The notes: a model not told the origin generated them from the sequence alone. DNA of 64,000 bases from Actinomycetospora sp. NBRC 106375 (GCF_030269665.1 NZ_BSTS01000006.1:248001-312000); one strand, 5' to 3'. Shown: positions 1 through 8,654, numbered from the stretch's first letter. Numbers and translations are program-made.

Positions 1-4
1 CGCC

Positions 5-286
5 ATGAGCGACATCGGCGACATCTCCGGACGACGACCCGGCGGCCCGCGCCGCTACCGCCTCGACGCCCGGCGGTTCCGTGGGCCCCTGCACGCCCCC
101 GCCCGCAACGACCACGAGCAGCACGAGTCCGACGACCTCGCGCCGCTGGTCGAGCTCGCGCGCGCCCTCGTCGCCGAGGGGTTCACGGCGTGGATCTACG
201 AGCGTGTCCGTCGGTCGACGTCGTGGCCGGAGGCGTGGGACCTGCGGCTGGTCACCCAGCTCGATCCGGACCGAGGGCCAGGCTGA
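5..286 (+). CDS. hypothetical protein
   Basis: A 93-residue reading frame of unknown function. It begins at an ATG four bases into the window, so a longer N-terminus outside cannot be excluded. The N-terminal 40 residues are Arg/Gly/Pro-rich and look disordered. The second half (SDDLAPLVELARALVAEGF onward) is a likely amphipathic helix followed by Trp-containing sequence. It runs toward prrB and their 3' ends overlap by about 35 bp, a common tail-to-tail arrangement here. No family is recognised. Codon use has high GC at third positions like its neighbours, which supports a real gene. Confidence 0.5.
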   Translation: MSDIGDISGRRPGGPRRYRLDARRFRGPLHAPARNDHEQHESDDLAPLVELARALVAEGFTAWIYERVRRSTSWPEAWDLRLVTQLDPDRGPG

Positions 287-1589
287 CGCGCAGTCCCCCG
301 CCCGACGCGTCCTCCAGGTGCACCCGGCCCCCGTGCCGCGCAGCCTGCTGGGCCACCAGCGCGAGCCCGAGCCCCGAGCCCGGCGCGCCCGCGGTACTGC
401 CGCGCACGAAGCGCCCCAGCACCGCCTCCCGCTCGGCGGCGGGCAGCCCCGTCCCGTCGTCGTCGACGGTCAGCACCACGCCGCCGTCGGGCCCGGCGTG
501 CGCACCCAGCCGGACCGTGGTCGCCCGGCCGTGGCGCACCGCGTTGACCACGGCGTTCGCCAGCGCCATCCGCAGGCCCTCGGACGAGCCCCGCACCGAC
601 TCCGCCACCTCCCCGGCCGGCGCGTCCACGGCGACCTCGAGCGTCGGATGGGCCCGCCGGGCGTCCTCGGCGGCCAGCCGCAGCAGGTCGGCGACGCCGA
701 CGTCCCCGGCGTCGGCGGTGTCCGGGAGGTCCCCGGCGGCCAGGTGCCCGAGGGCCGTGAGCGTCGCCTCCACCCGTCCCTGGGCGCGCAGCACGTCCGC
801 GAGCACCGCGTCGCGCTCGGGCAGGTCCGGGTGGGCGGCCAGGACCTCGAGGTCGGTGCGCATCGCGGTCAACGGTGTCCGCAGCTCGTGGCGCGCGGCG
901 GCCGCGAAGTCGCGGGCGGCGTGCAGCGACGCCGTGCTGCGCTCCTGCTCGGCGTGCAGGCGGGCGAGCATGCCGGTGAGGGCGTCGGCGAGCTCCTCGG
1001 ACTCCCGCGAGCCGTCAGCGCGCACGACCGGCGGGTCGTCCACCGGGTCGCGGTCGAGGGTGGCGGCCTGCTCGGTGAGGCGGCGCATCGGACGCACCGC
1101 GCGGCCGGCGAACACCCAGCCCAGCCCCGCGGCCAGCAGCACCGCGACGATCCCCAGCCCCGTCACCAGACGCTGCCGCTCGGCGACCCGCGCGCGGGTG
1201 TCGTCCTCGGTCGCCCCGACCGTGACCAGCACGCCGGGCGCCGGACCCGGCGCCGTGCGGATCCGGTACGCGACGCCACCGACGTCCACCGAGGTCGGGA
1301 CACCGACCGGCGAGAGCGGCAGCTCGGGCCCGCTGACCCGCCGGACCGTGCCGTCGGGCGCCCGCAGCGTCACCGCGAGGTCGGCGCGCGTGGAGGCGAA
1401 CGAGCCGAGCACCGCCGGCGAGCCGGGCACCAGGCTGCGGTCGAGCCGTTCGGTCTGCTCGCGGGTCAGCAGCACCGACGCGAGGATCCCGACGAGGGCG
1501 ACGACGACGACCGTCGCGAGCCCCGACGCGAGGGCGACGCGCAGTCGCAGGGACAGCGACCAGCGGGGTCGTCGACCCGGCCCGCTCAC
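252..1589 (-). CDS. prrB: sensor histidine kinase, PrrB-like
   Basis: Membrane histidine kinase of 445 residues, close to the length of mycobacterial PrrB. Order: TM helix about 14-41, extracytoplasmic loop 42-139, second TM about 141-163, HAMP about 163-215, dimerisation helix with the H-box RHELRTPL (His234), N-box near 342-354 ([10 protein letters not shown]), G1 DDDGTG near 376 and G2 GSGLGLAL near 404. It should autophosphorylate on His234 and pass phosphate to the adjacent regulator. The start chosen is a GTG at 1589, whose GTGA overlaps the regulator stop; a longer frame upstream only runs through the regulator out of frame. The assignment to PrrB rests mainly on the very PrrA-like partner. 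Confidence 0.88.
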   Translation of the reverse strand: MSGPGRRPRWSLSLRLRVALASGLATVVVVALVGILASVLLTREQTERLDRSLVPGSPAVLGSFASTRADLAVTLRAPDGTVRRVSGPELPLSPVGVPTSVDVGGVAYRIRTAPGPAPGVLVTVGATEDDTRARVAERQRLVTGLGIVAVLLAAGLGWVFAGRAVRPMRRLTEQAATLDRDPVDDPPVVRADGSRESEELADALTGMLARLHAEQERSTASLHAARDFAAAARHELRTPLTAMRTDLEVLAAHPDLPERDAVLADVLRAQGRVEATLTALGHLAAGDLPDTADAGDVGVADLLRLAAEDARRAHPTLEVAVDAPAGEVAESVRGSSEGLRMALANAVVNAVRHGRATTVRLGAHAGPDGGVVLTVDDDGTGLPAAEREAVLGRFVRGSTAGAPGSGLGLALVAQQAARHGGRVHLEDASGGGLRVSLALGPDRAG

Positions 1590-2296
1590 CCGCCCTCCCG
1601 CAGCACGAACCCGACCCCGCGCACCGTGTGCACCAGCCGCGGCGTGCCGCCCGCCTCCAGCTTGCGGCGCAGGTAGCCGGCGAAGACGTCGACGACGTTG
1701 GTGTCGGTCGCGAAGTCGTAGCCCCAGACCAGCTCGAGCAGGCGCTCGCGGGTGAGCACGACCTCGGCGTTGCGGGCGAGCACCACGAGCAGCTCGTACT
1801 CGCGCTTGGTGAGGTCGACGGAGCGCTCGCCGACCGTGGTGAGGCGCCGCGCGAGGTCGATGCGCAGCGGCCCGACCGTGATCACCTCGCCGAGCGCGGG
1901 CTCCGCGGCCGGCGCCGGTCGCGCGCCACGGCGCAGCAGCGCCCGCAGGCGGGCCACCAGCTCGGGCAACGCGAACGGCTTGACCATGTAGTCGTCCGCG
2001 CCGGCCTCGAGCCCGACGACACGGTCGTCGACCGTGTCGCGCGCGGACAGCACGCACACCGGCACGTCGTGGTCCATCGCCCGCAGCGCGGTCACGACCG
2101 CCACCCCGTCCATGCCGGGCAGCCCGAGGTCGAGGACGACCGCGTCGGGCACCCGCTCGTGCACCGCGCGCAGCGCGCCGGGCCCGTCCTCGGCGGAGCG
2201 GACCGCGAACCCGGAGAGCCGCAGGCCGCGCTCGAGCGACCCGCGCACGTCGGCGTCGTCGTCGACGACCAGCAGCTCCGCGGACGGCTCGTTCAT
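1586..2296 (-). CDS. prrA: response regulator, OmpR family, PrrA-like
   Basis: A 236-residue OmpR/PhoB-type DNA-binding response regulator. Receiver domain 1-120 has acidic residues Asp12/Asp13, phosphoacceptor Asp56 (VVLDLGLPG) and Lys106 (MVKPF). A winged-helix effector domain fills 135-236 (LTKREYELL, then a stretch ending [11 protein letters not shown]). Stretches such as [18 protein letters not shown] and [17 protein letters not shown] match the mycobacterial PrrA pattern as I remember it. It is encoded directly before the kinase with a 4 bp GTGA overlap, so the two are translationally coupled. PrrAB systems are linked to growth and respiratory adaptation in mycobacteria; the role here is inferred. 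Confidence 0.9.
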   Translation of the reverse strand: MNEPSAELLVVDDDADVRGSLERGLRLSGFAVRSAEDGPGALRAVHERVPDAVVLDLGLPGMDGVAVVTALRAMDHDVPVCVLSARDTVDDRVVGLEAGADDYMVKPFALPELVARLRALLRRGARPAPAAEPALGEVITVGPLRIDLARRLTTVGERSVDLTKREYELLVVLARNAEVVLTRERLLELVWGYDFATDTNVVDVFAGYLRRKLEAGGTPRLVHTVRGVGFVLREGG

Positions 2297-2327
2297 GGTC
2301 GCGGATCGTGCCAGGGCGCCGGAGGGC

Positions 2328-2672
2328 TCAGCGGTCGGAGCAGGGGCGGCCGGCGCTCTCGACCCGCCGGCTGACCTCGGCGAGACGCGACGCGAGGGCC
2401 GGGTCCGGCGCGGCGGCGGCCTCGCCGGGCGGCTGCTGGCGCAGGCGCTCGATCTCGGCCCGCACCTCGGGGGTCAGCGCCATCGTCGAGCCGCCCCCGC
2501 CGCCGGGGCGCAGCCGGGTCGTGCACGGCGTCTGGCTCCCGCCGGCCGGCGCCGAGGCGGCGGGGGCGGCGGCGGGCTGGGGGGACGCCTCGGGCGCGCC
2601 CGCGCAGCCACCGAGGACGAGCAGCCCGGCCAGGACCGATCCGGCGAGAACCGGCACACGGCGGAAGTCCAT
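2328..2672 (-). CDS. small lipoprotein upstream of prrAB
   Basis: A 114-residue predicted lipoprotein. The N-terminus has two basic residues, a hydrophobic stretch [13 protein letters not shown] and a lipobox LGGC, then an Ala/Pro/Ser-rich linker and a C-terminal Arg/Glu-rich helix. It should be exported and lipidated on the lipobox Cys. The ATG at 2672 is preferred over a GTG at 2678 because GGAGAGGAG sits 9 nt upstream of the ATG. It is the first gene on the strand before prrA, with about 30 bp between them, so it is probably co-transcribed and could be a sensory accessory of PrrB. No named family is recognised. Confidence 0.7.
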   Translation of the reverse strand: MDFRRVPVLAGSVLAGLLVLGGCAGAPEASPQPAAAPAASAPAGGSQTPCTTRLRPGGGGGSTMALTPEVRAEIERLRQQPPGEAAAAPDPALASRLAEVSRRVESAGRPCSDR

Positions 2673-2851
2673 CGACACGATCTCCTCTCCGAGGATCCGG
2701 GCGGCCGATCGGGGGCGACCGCCTCGCTGCGCCCAGACTGGCGACTCGCCGTGACGCAGCTCTGTGGCGTCTCTGAGGGAACCGTGAGGTCCGGGGAGTT
2801 GTCAGCGAAGTGCCGTCACAGACACTGAGCGTCCGTATTCTTCCGTCGATC

Positions 2852-3649
2852 ATGGACGACGAGGACCGCTACGCCGACGCCGCGCGGGGCTGGGCGACGG
2901 GCGCCGCGCGGGTGTACGGGCCGCTGGCGACGCAGCTCGTGGCCGCCGCGCCGCACGCGCTGGCCGACCGCTGGGTGCTCGACGTCGGGGCCGGCACGGG
3001 CCTCGCCTCGTCGGCGTTGCGCGCCGCCGGCGCCCGCCCGGTGGCCGTGGACCGCTCGCCCGCGATGCTCGCCTGGGACGCCGCGGCGCGGCCGCCGGGT
3101 GTCGCCGGCGCGCTGGAGGCCCTGCCGCTGCGGGACGGAGCGGTCGACGACGCCGTCGCCGCCTTCGTGCTCAACCACGTCGACGACCCGACCGCCGCGC
3201 TCGCCGAGCTCGCCCGCGTCGTCCGCCCCGGCGGGGCCGTGCTCGCGACCGTCGCCGCCGCGACGAGCGGGCACCGAGCCGTCCGCGACCGGATCGACGT
3301 CGTCGTCGCCGACGCGGGCTTCTCGCCGCCGGGCTGGTACGCGCACCTGACGACGGTCCAGTCCCCGCAGCTCGGCGAGGTGTCCGCGATGACCGCGGCC
3401 GCCCGCGCGGCCGGGCTCGACGTCCTCGACGTCACCGAGCACGCCGCCGACGTCGGCGTCGAGCGCGCCGAGGACCTCGTCGACTACCGGCTCGGCCAGG
3501 CCCACGTCGCATCCTGGCTGGCGGGACTGGGCGCGGACGAGCAGGCCGCGCTGCGCCGGGCGGCCGTCGACGCCGTGACCCCGGTGATGGAGCCCTATCG
3601 GCCACCGGTGGTCACCCTGGTCGCGCGGACCCCGGGGAAGGCAGCATGA
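2852..3649 (+). CDS. class I SAM-dependent methyltransferase
   Basis: A 265-residue Methyltransf_11-type enzyme. Motif I is VLDVGAGTGLASSAL near residues 42-57, motif II VAVDRS follows, and a PLRDGAVDDAVAAF segment and an LARVVRPGGAVLATV strand complete the Rossmann fold. Substrate unknown. The ATG at 2852 is chosen because the protein then starts MDDEDRYADAARGWATG, typical of the family. An in-frame start 42 bp upstream adds only non-conserved residues. No Shine-Dalgarno sequence is visible, but TATTCT lies 10 nt before the ATG, so a very short leader is possible. It is divergent from the lipoprotein-prrAB operon. Confidence 0.82.
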   Translation: MDDEDRYADAARGWATGAARVYGPLATQLVAAAPHALADRWVLDVGAGTGLASSALRAAGARPVAVDRSPAMLAWDAAARPPGVAGALEALPLRDGAVDDAVAAFVLNHVDDPTAALAELARVVRPGGAVLATVAAATSGHRAVRDRIDVVVADAGFSPPGWYAHLTTVQSPQLGEVSAMTAAARAAGLDVLDVTEHAADVGVERAEDLVDYRLGQAHVASWLAGLGADEQAALRRAAVDAVTPVMEPYRPPVVTLVARTPGKAA

Positions 3650-3692
3650 TCCCCGCGCCCGGACCGGCCGGCGCAGGAGAGGAGTGCGTTCG

Positions 3693-4490
3693 ATGACGAG
3701 CGACGCCGTCGTGGTGACCCGTGACGACCAGGCGGCCGTGGCGGTCGTGCGGATGAACCGCCCGGATCGCCGCAACGCGCTGACCACCGAGCTGAAGGTC
3801 GCGCTGCGCGACGCGCTCGAGGACGTCGCCCGCGACGAGAGCGTCCGCGCCGTCGTCCTCGCCGCCGCCGGCTCGGCCTTCTGCGTCGGGCAGGACCTCG
3901 GCGAGCACGCCGAGACGCTGCGCTCCGGCGACCCGGACGCCATGCGGACCGTGCCCGAGCACTACAACCGCATCACCTCGGCGCTCGCGACGATGCCCAA
4001 GCCCGCGATCGCGGCGGTCGGCGGCACGTGCGTCGGCGCCGGCCTCGGCTTCGCGCTCGCCTGCGATCTCCGCCTGGCCGCCGCCGGCGTCCGGTTCGCG
4101 ACAGCCTTCGCGGGCATCGGGTTCGGCGGCGACTCGGGCCTCTCCGCGACCCTCGCCCACGCCGTCGGCGCGTCCCGGGCCACCGACCTGCTCATGCTCG
4201 GCGACACCTTCACCGCCGAGCAGGCGCGCGACTGGGGTGTCGTCCGTGAGGTCGTGGGCGGCGAGGAGCTCGACGACAAAGCGCTTGCCCTGGCCCGCCG
4301 CCTCGCGTCGGGGCCGACCGCGGCCTACGCCGAGATCAAGACCGCGATCGCGCTGGGCACGGTGTCGTCGCTACCGAGCGTGCTCGAGCACGAGGGCGCC
4401 GCACAGTCCCGCCTGGCGAAGACCCAGGACCACCGCAACGCCGTCGAGGCCTTCCTCGCGAAGGAGAAGCCGACCTTCATCGGGAAGTGA
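3693..4490 (+). CDS. enoyl-CoA hydratase/isomerase family (PaaG-like)
   Basis: A 265-residue crotonase-fold protein. Landmarks are NRPDRRNAL, the first oxyanion segment with FCVGQDL, the second with AAVGGTCVGAGLGFALACD, and IGFGGDSGL, whose Asp aligns with the catalytic Asp of PaaG. The C-terminus (FLAKEKPTFIGK) also resembles PaaG. PaaG converts the phenylacetyl-CoA epoxide to the oxepin, so this would suit the nearby paa operon, although it lies 5 kb away and is not co-transcribed. A general enoyl-CoA hydratase is the alternative. GGAGAGGAG ends 9 nt before the ATG; an upstream GTG at 3684 would abut that site and is not used. Confidence 0.82.
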   Translation: MTSDAVVVTRDDQAAVAVVRMNRPDRRNALTTELKVALRDALEDVARDESVRAVVLAAAGSAFCVGQDLGEHAETLRSGDPDAMRTVPEHYNRITSALATMPKPAIAAVGGTCVGAGLGFALACDLRLAAAGVRFATAFAGIGFGGDSGLSATLAHAVGASRATDLLMLGDTFTAEQARDWGVVREVVGGEELDDKALALARRLASGPTAAYAEIKTAIALGTVSSLPSVLEHEGAAQSRLAKTQDHRNAVEAFLAKEKPTFIGK

Positions 4491-4803
4491 GCGGCCCGTC
4501 ACCGACGATCACGTGCTCCTCGGCGACGAACACCACGGCACGGGCGACGTCGTCGGCGAGCGCGTCCCGGGCCGCGCGCCCCTCGGGCGTGCTGAAGACG
4601 TTGCGCGCCGCCTCCTCGGAGGAGAACCAGATCTCGGCGACGCCGTCGAACTCCTCGTCCTCGGAGACGGCGATGTTGATGTGGTACCGCGTGAGCCCCG
4701 GCCACTTCTTCACGCGCGGCACGTGCACGTCGAACCACCAGGTTTTGAACTCGTCGAACGACATCCCCTCGCGGCGCTTGATGGCGCCCACGACCTTGAA
4801 CAT
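4477..4803 (-). CDS. EthD-domain protein
   Basis: A 108-residue single-domain protein of the dimeric alpha/beta-barrel (EthD) type. It begins MFKVVGAIKRREGMSFDEF and continues with a WWFDVHVPRVKKWPGL segment, the usual EthD start with the conserved His. Such proteins are small accessory or degradative factors in ether and aromatic catabolism. The substrate here is unknown. The 3' end overlaps the 3' end of the crotonase gene by 14 bp in opposite orientation. The position among acyl-CoA enzymes fits an accessory catabolic role. Confidence 0.8.
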   Translation of the reverse strand: MFKVVGAIKRREGMSFDEFKTWWFDVHVPRVKKWPGLTRYHINIAVSEDEEFDGVAEIWFSSEEAARNVFSTPEGRAARDALADDVARAVVFVAEEHVIVGDGPLTSR

Positions 4804-4844
4804 GCGTGACCTCCGTGTCCGGCGACGTCGTGGGGTACCCCGGC

Positions 4845-4915
4845 ACGGAGATCACGGGCACCTCATCCACCGTTTCGATCGCCCCGCCCGTGGACGACGC
4901 GCTCCTGATCATCGT
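4845..4915. repeat. dispersed palindromic element, copy 1
   Basis: A 71 bp imperfect inverted repeat in the gap upstream of the EthD gene. The 27 nt left arm (4845-4871) and 27 nt right arm (4889-4915) pair around a 17 nt centre. A second copy with the same arm sequence and length lies at 8869-8938. Shared landmarks are GGAGATCA near the left end, TCCACC at the inner end of the left arm, and GACGCGCTC in the right arm. It could fold as a cruciform or RNA hairpin. No coding potential is evident. Confidence 0.7.
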
Positions 4916-5067
4916 CCAGCGCGGCGTTCCGGCATCGCGGGGGAAGTTCGTGCGCACGAGGGCAGCGCATCGTCGCGAGAACGAGTGCTGCGGACGCACC
5001 TCCGTGGTCAGCACCGGGCGGCACGATGCTCGTTCCCGGAGATGCGTTCCGGGGCCATCCTGAACGC

Positions 5068-5481
5068 ATGGACTCCGAAGTCGACACCAACAGGGCCGCC
5101 GCTCGGCGCTTCGCCGACGAAGTGCTCACCGGGCACGACCTGGACGTTCTGCCCGAACTGGTCGCCGAGGACTTCATCGAACAGAATCCGCCGCCCGGAC
5201 AGGGACCCGGCCGCGACGGGCTCCGACAATTCCTGAGTGCCCTGTTCGACGCTTTCCCCGATCTGCAGTGGCGTCCTCAGGAGATGGTCGCGGAAGGCGA
5301 CCGGGTGGCGACGTGGTCGATCTGGTCGGGCACGCATTCCGGCGACTTCTTCGGCGTCCCCGCCACCGGACGCCAGGTCTCGGTCGAGGCCTGGACGATG
5401 GACCGGTTCCGCGACGGCCTCATGGTCGAGAGCCGGATCCTCATGGACGTCGCGGGCCTGATGCAGCAGCTCGGCGCCTGA
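5068..5481 (+). CDS. SnoaL-like / ester cyclase family protein
   Basis: A 137-residue NTF2-fold protein. Landmarks are NRAAARRFADEVLTGHDLD, a FPDLQWRPQEMVAEGDRVA strand, WSGTHSGDFFGVPATGR and a C-terminal MDVAGLMQQLG. These match the polyketide-cyclase SnoaL / predicted ester cyclase family. Such proteins bind small hydrophobic ligands and some are cyclases or dehydratases; the ligand here is unknown. The ATG at 5068 gives the usual family start. CATCCT lies 6 nt upstream and no Shine-Dalgarno is seen, so the transcript may be leaderless. It converges on the acyl-CoA synthetase gene with 7 bp between stops. Confidence 0.8.
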   Translation: MDSEVDTNRAAARRFADEVLTGHDLDVLPELVAEDFIEQNPPPGQGPGRDGLRQFLSALFDAFPDLQWRPQEMVAEGDRVATWSIWSGTHSGDFFGVPATGRQVSVEAWTMDRFRDGLMVESRILMDVAGLMQQLGA

Positions 5482-5488
5482 GGGATCG

Positions 5489-7066
5489 CTACGTCAGCTG
5501 CGACTCGCGCTCGCTCCAGAACACCGCGCGCAGCTCGCGCTTGAGGATCTTCCCGGCGCCCGACTTCGGCAGCGGTTCGACGCGGGTCTCGATGCTGCGC
5601 GGCACCTTGTAGCCGGCGATCGTCTCGCGGCAGTGGGCGACGAGCTCCGCGGCGAAGGCGTCCGGGTCCTCGGGCAGCGAGCGCAGCACGACCACCGCGT
5701 GCACCGCCTCGCCGAAGCGCTCGTGCGGCACGCCGAAGACGGCGACCTCGACGACCGACGGGTGGGCGAACAGCGCGTTCTCGACCTCGGCGCTGTACAC
5801 GTTCTCGCCGCCCGAGACGATCATGTCCTTGGCGCGGTCGACGAGGAACAGGTGCCCGCCGTCGTCGAGCAGGCCCAGATCCCCCGACGCGAACCAGCCG
5901 TCGCGCAGGACGGCCGCGGTCTCGGCGGGCTTGTTCCAGTAGCCCGCGGTCACGTTGGCACCGCGGATGAGCACCTCGCCGACCAGGCCCGGAGGCAGCG
6001 GCGTGCGGTCGGTGGGGTCGACGACGAGCACCTCGACGCCGACCGCGGCCCGCCCGCACGAGCGCGCCTGCGGGGCGTCGAGCAGGTGCTGCTCGCCGGG
6101 CAGAAGCGTGACGATCGGCGAGGTCTCGGTCAGCCCGTAGATGTGCAGCATCTCGGCGTCGGGGAAGGTCGCGTGCGTGCGGCGCAGCAGCTCGACCGCC
6201 GCCGGCGACGAGCCGTGCGAGAGCCAGCGCAGCGACGAGACGTCCCGCGGGCGCGCGGTCTGCTCGGCGGCGAGCGCGTCCATCATCGTCGGGACGACGA
6301 GCGTCGCGGTGACGCCCTGGCGCTCGACGAGGTCGAGCACGCCGTCGGCGGTGAACGCCGGGCACATCACCTGGGCGCCGCCCGCCCAGATCGTCGACAG
6401 CGCCCCGATCGTGCCCGCCGCGTGGAACATCGGCGCGACGACGAGCCACCGGGTGTCGGGCGTGAACGGCCAGCAGGCCATGAAGTGGAAGGCGTTGGCC
6501 ACGAGGTTGCCGTGGGTGAGCATGACGCCCTTGGCCGCGCCGGTGGTGCCGCCGGTGTAGAAGATGCCGGCGAGGTCGTGCTCGGCGGGCTCGCGCAGCG
6601 GGGCGACGGGCTCGGCGCTCGCGAGCAGCGTCTCGTACTCCGTGGTCGTGTCGACGACGCGCAGGTCCGGGTCGAGGCCGTCGAGGGGCCGGTCGGCGAA
6701 GAGCACCGTGGCGCCGGCGTCGCGCAGCGCGTAGGTCCGCTCGGCGGCGGTGTGCCGGACGTTGAGCGGAACGATCACCAGGCCGTGGCTCGGCAGGCCG
6801 AGGTAGAGCTCGAGGTAGCGGTGACAGTTGGCCCCGAGCACCCCGACGCGGTCGCCCGGCACGAGGCCGAGGCGCGTGAGGACCGTGCCGAGGCGCGCGA
6901 TCCGGTCGCCCAGCTCGGCGTACGTCGCGGTGTGCTCCCCGCAGACCACCGCCGTGCGGTCACGCGCGGTCGCGAGCGCACGGCGCATCGGCGCCCCGAC
7001 GGTGCGCGTGGCGTTGCCCGCGTCCGCCGCCGGCGCCAGGTCGTGGAGGGTGTCCAGCGTCGTCAT
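5489..7066 (-). CDS. AMP-forming acyl-CoA synthetase
   Basis: A 525-residue ANL-superfamily ligase that should adenylate a carboxylic acid and transfer it to CoA. The P-loop is GIFYTGGTTGAAKGV, followed by MFHAAG, the A5-type motif YGLTETSP, the A8 region with SGGENVYSAEVE, and the C-terminal catalytic Lys in KSGAGKILKRELR. Chain length and substrate cannot be told. It is not PaaK-like in its P-loop, so it is not assigned as phenylacetate-CoA ligase. The ATG at 7066 follows an AGGTGG-type site; upstream in-frame sequence is low-complexity. It is divergent from a TetR gene, and a 14 bp palindrome lies in its promoter region. Confidence 0.88.
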   Translation of the reverse strand: MTTLDTLHDLAPAADAGNATRTVGAPMRRALATARDRTAVVCGEHTATYAELGDRIARLGTVLTRLGLVPGDRVGVLGANCHRYLELYLGLPSHGLVIVPLNVRHTAAERTYALRDAGATVLFADRPLDGLDPDLRVVDTTTEYETLLASAEPVAPLREPAEHDLAGIFYTGGTTGAAKGVMLTHGNLVANAFHFMACWPFTPDTRWLVVAPMFHAAGTIGALSTIWAGGAQVMCPAFTADGVLDLVERQGVTATLVVPTMMDALAAEQTARPRDVSSLRWLSHGSSPAAVELLRRTHATFPDAEMLHIYGLTETSPIVTLLPGEQHLLDAPQARSCGRAAVGVEVLVVDPTDRTPLPPGLVGEVLIRGANVTAGYWNKPAETAAVLRDGWFASGDLGLLDDGGHLFLVDRAKDMIVSGGENVYSAEVENALFAHPSVVEVAVFGVPHERFGEAVHAVVVLRSLPEDPDAFAAELVAHCRETIAGYKVPRSIETRVEPLPKSGAGKILKRELRAVFWSERESQLT

Positions 7067-7104
7067 CGACCCACCTCGGGGACACACTGCGGGCTCTCCG
7101 CAGT

Positions 7105-7118
7105 CGAACGATCGTTCG
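7105..7118. promoter_or_regulatory. TetR-type operator palindrome upstream of the acyl-CoA synthetase
   Basis: A perfect 14 bp palindrome, CGAACGATCGTTCG, about 40 bp upstream of the synthetase start and about 160 bp before the divergent TetR start. This half-site pattern is typical of TetR-family operators in actinobacteria. A related but imperfect palindrome precedes paaA (9087-9104), so the same regulator may control both. Confidence 0.65.
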
Positions 7119-7262
7119 GTCGGTCGCCGACGGTAGCAGTGACGCGCCCCACCGGCCAGGACGAGGATGCGGCCTCCCGCGCACCCGCGCCAGCACCTCC
7201 CGCGGCGACCCGGCGGTCGACCGGACCGGCCCCGTCGCACCCGCTGACGCGGGGTCGACCCG

Positions 7263-7268
7263 TAGATT
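7263..7268 (+). promoter_or_regulatory. -10 box of a leaderless promoter
   Basis: TAGATT lies 7 nt before the GTG at 7276, the spacing expected if transcription starts at the start codon. No Shine-Dalgarno sequence is visible before that GTG. No clear -35 box is seen. Confidence 0.5.
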
Positions 7269-7275
7269 GCCGTCC

Positions 7276-7938
7276 GTGACCGGTGCGCGTCCCCCCGCCC
7301 GTGAGGGTGAGCCCCCGACGGGGACCACGCGGGAGCGGCGCGCCCGGCCGACCTACGACCCGTCGAGCCTCGTCGAGGTCGCGGCGCGGGTGTTCAACGA
7401 GCGCGGCTACGACGCGACGAGCATGGAGGACCTCTCCGCCGCCGCGGGGATCACGAAGTCGTCCTTCTACCACCACGTGCGGGGCAAGGAGGCGCTGCTG
7501 CGCGCGGCCCTGGAGCGGGCGCTCGACGGCCTGTTCGGGATCCTCGAGGAGCCGGCCGCCGTCGCCGGCAGCCCGCTGACGCGCCTGCGCCACATCGTGC
7601 GCCGCCAGGTCGAGGTGCTCGCCGCGGAGCTCCCGCACGTCACGCTGCTCCTGCGCCTGCGCGGCAACACCGAGACCGAGCGCTGGGCGCTGGGCCGGCG
7701 CCGGGAGTTCGACGCGGCGATCGCCGCGCTGGTGCGCGAGGCCACGGCCGCCGGTGAGCTCCGCGCCGGGCCCGACCCCGCCGTCGACGCCCGCCTGCTC
7801 TCGGGGCTCGTGAACTCGCTGGTCGACTGGTACCGGCCGGGCCGCATCGCCGTCGACGCCCTGGTGGCCGAGGTCGACCGCATGGCCTTCGAGGGCCTGC
7901 TCGCGAATGTGCCTGCGACCGGCGGGCCGGCGTCCTAG
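7276..7938 (+). CDS. TetR-family regulator, PaaR candidate
   Basis: A 220-residue TetR/AcrR repressor. The first 25 residues are a basic, disordered tail. The helix-turn-helix follows: VAARVFNERGYDATSMED, then AAAGITKSSFYHHVRGKEAL. The C-terminal ligand domain contains LLRLRGNTETERWALGRR, a feature I associate with actinobacterial PaaR-like repressors that respond to phenylacetyl-CoA. That link is from memory. Context supports it: it sits between an acyl-CoA synthetase and the paa operon, and TetR-type palindromes precede both. The GTG at 7276 is preferred; a TTG at 7267 overlaps the -10 box. Confidence 0.8.
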   Translation: MTGARPPAREGEPPTGTTRERRARPTYDPSSLVEVAARVFNERGYDATSMEDLSAAAGITKSSFYHHVRGKEALLRAALERALDGLFGILEEPAAVAGSPLTRLRHIVRRQVEVLAAELPHVTLLLRLRGNTETERWALGRRREFDAAIAALVREATAAGELRAGPDPAVDARLLSGLVNSLVDWYRPGRIAVDALVAEVDRMAFEGLLANVPATGGPAS

Positions 7939-7941
7939 TCT
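7936..7941 (+). promoter_or_regulatory. -10 box of a leaderless promoter inside the preceding stop codon
   Basis: TAGTCT begins with the TAG stop of the TetR gene and ends 7 nt before the GTG of the next small gene. It is the same hexamer and spacing as the box at 42099-42104. Confidence 0.5.
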
Positions 7942-7948
7942 CGGGCGC

Positions 7949-8170
7949 GTGCCGCTGGAGTTCTCCGAGCAGCCCGAAACCGGCCTCGTCGCCGTCACGC
8001 TGACCGACGGGGACGGCACCGTGCTGCAGACCCGCGTGGTGGCCGCGGACGAGATCTCCCGCATCGCGGCGCGCGCCCGGGCGGCGGTCGAGCGCAGCGA
8101 GCGCACCGGCGAGCCCGGGCTCTACGTCACCCTCGACGAGCTCATCGACGGGACGTCAGGTCCTTCTTGA
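7949..8170 (+). CDS. small hypothetical protein
   Basis: A 73-residue protein of unknown function that begins (GTG start) MPLEFSEQPETGLVAVTL and contains a predicted helix AADEISRIAARARAAVERS. The sequence is ordered and of normal composition, with no membrane segment. The GTG at 7949 lies 10 bp after the TetR stop. A -10-like TAGTCT 7 nt upstream suggests leaderless translation, so it could be transcribed with or without the TetR gene. Its 3' end overlaps the GNAT gene on the other strand by 29 bp. Confidence 0.6.
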   Translation: MPLEFSEQPETGLVAVTLTDGDGTVLQTRVVAADEISRIAARARAAVERSERTGEPGLYVTLDELIDGTSGPS

Positions 8171-8636
8171 ACCCGACGTGGCTCGCGGTGAAGCCGAGCC
8201 GTTCGTAGAACCGGTGCGCCCCGGAGCGTGACGCGTCGCTCGTGAGCTGCACGAGCCCGCAACCGCGCCGTTCCGCCTCCGCGACCGCCCACGCCACCAG
8301 CGCGGCGCCGAGACCGCGCCCCCGCCGGCGCTCGTCGACGTGCACCGACTCGAGCTGCGCCCGCCGCGTCCCCCGCCGCCCGAGGTTCGGCAGCACGGTG
8401 AGCTGCAGCGTCCCGACCGTCGTCCCGTCGGCGTCGTCGAGGCAGACCAGCAAGTGGGCGGGGTCGGCGTCGATCTCGGCGAACGCCGCCTCGTACGGCG
8501 CGAGGTCCCCGACGGCGTCACCGCGCCCGGCGCTGACGGGGTCGGCGGCGATCAGCCCGACCAGCGCGGTGACGTCGTGCTTCGTGGCGCGCCGGACGGT
8601 GAGCGCCCCGTCGGCGAGCGTCGCGAGAACGTCCAC
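8142..8636 (-). CDS. GNAT-family N-acetyltransferase
   Basis: A 164-residue acetyltransferase. The core is LLVCLDDADGTTVGTLQLT, then LESVHVDERRRGRGLGAAL, which holds the acetyl-CoA pyrophosphate-binding RRGRGLG loop, followed by RSGAHRFYERLGF. It should transfer an acetyl group from acetyl-CoA to an amine; the acceptor is unknown. The start is a GTG at 8636. It overlaps the preceding small gene tail to tail. The 484 bp upstream of it, up to paaA, carry no gene. Confidence 0.85.
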   Translation of the reverse strand: MDVLATLADGALTVRRATKHDVTALVGLIAADPVSAGRGDAVGDLAPYEAAFAEIDADPAHLLVCLDDADGTTVGTLQLTVLPNLGRRGTRRAQLESVHVDERRRGRGLGAALVAWAVAEAERRGCGLVQLTSDASRSGAHRFYERLGFTASHVGFKKDLTSRR

Positions 8637-8654
8637 GGCACCGGATCCTGCCCG

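Noticed and set aside
1590-2057. N-terminal extension of the PrrB-like kinase through the regulator gene
   Set aside because: The extra 156 codons are an Arg-rich out-of-frame reading of prrA. The GTGA overlap at 1586-1589 gives the natural kinase start.
4863-5177. Minus-strand frame covering the palindromic element
   Set aside because: Composition is low-complexity and it overlaps the SnoaL start. The palindrome explains the sequence better.
5489-7066. Assignment of the acyl-CoA synthetase as PaaK
   Set aside because: The P-loop TGGTTG and overall layout are those of general acyl-CoA synthetases, not of the phenylacetate-CoA ligase family.
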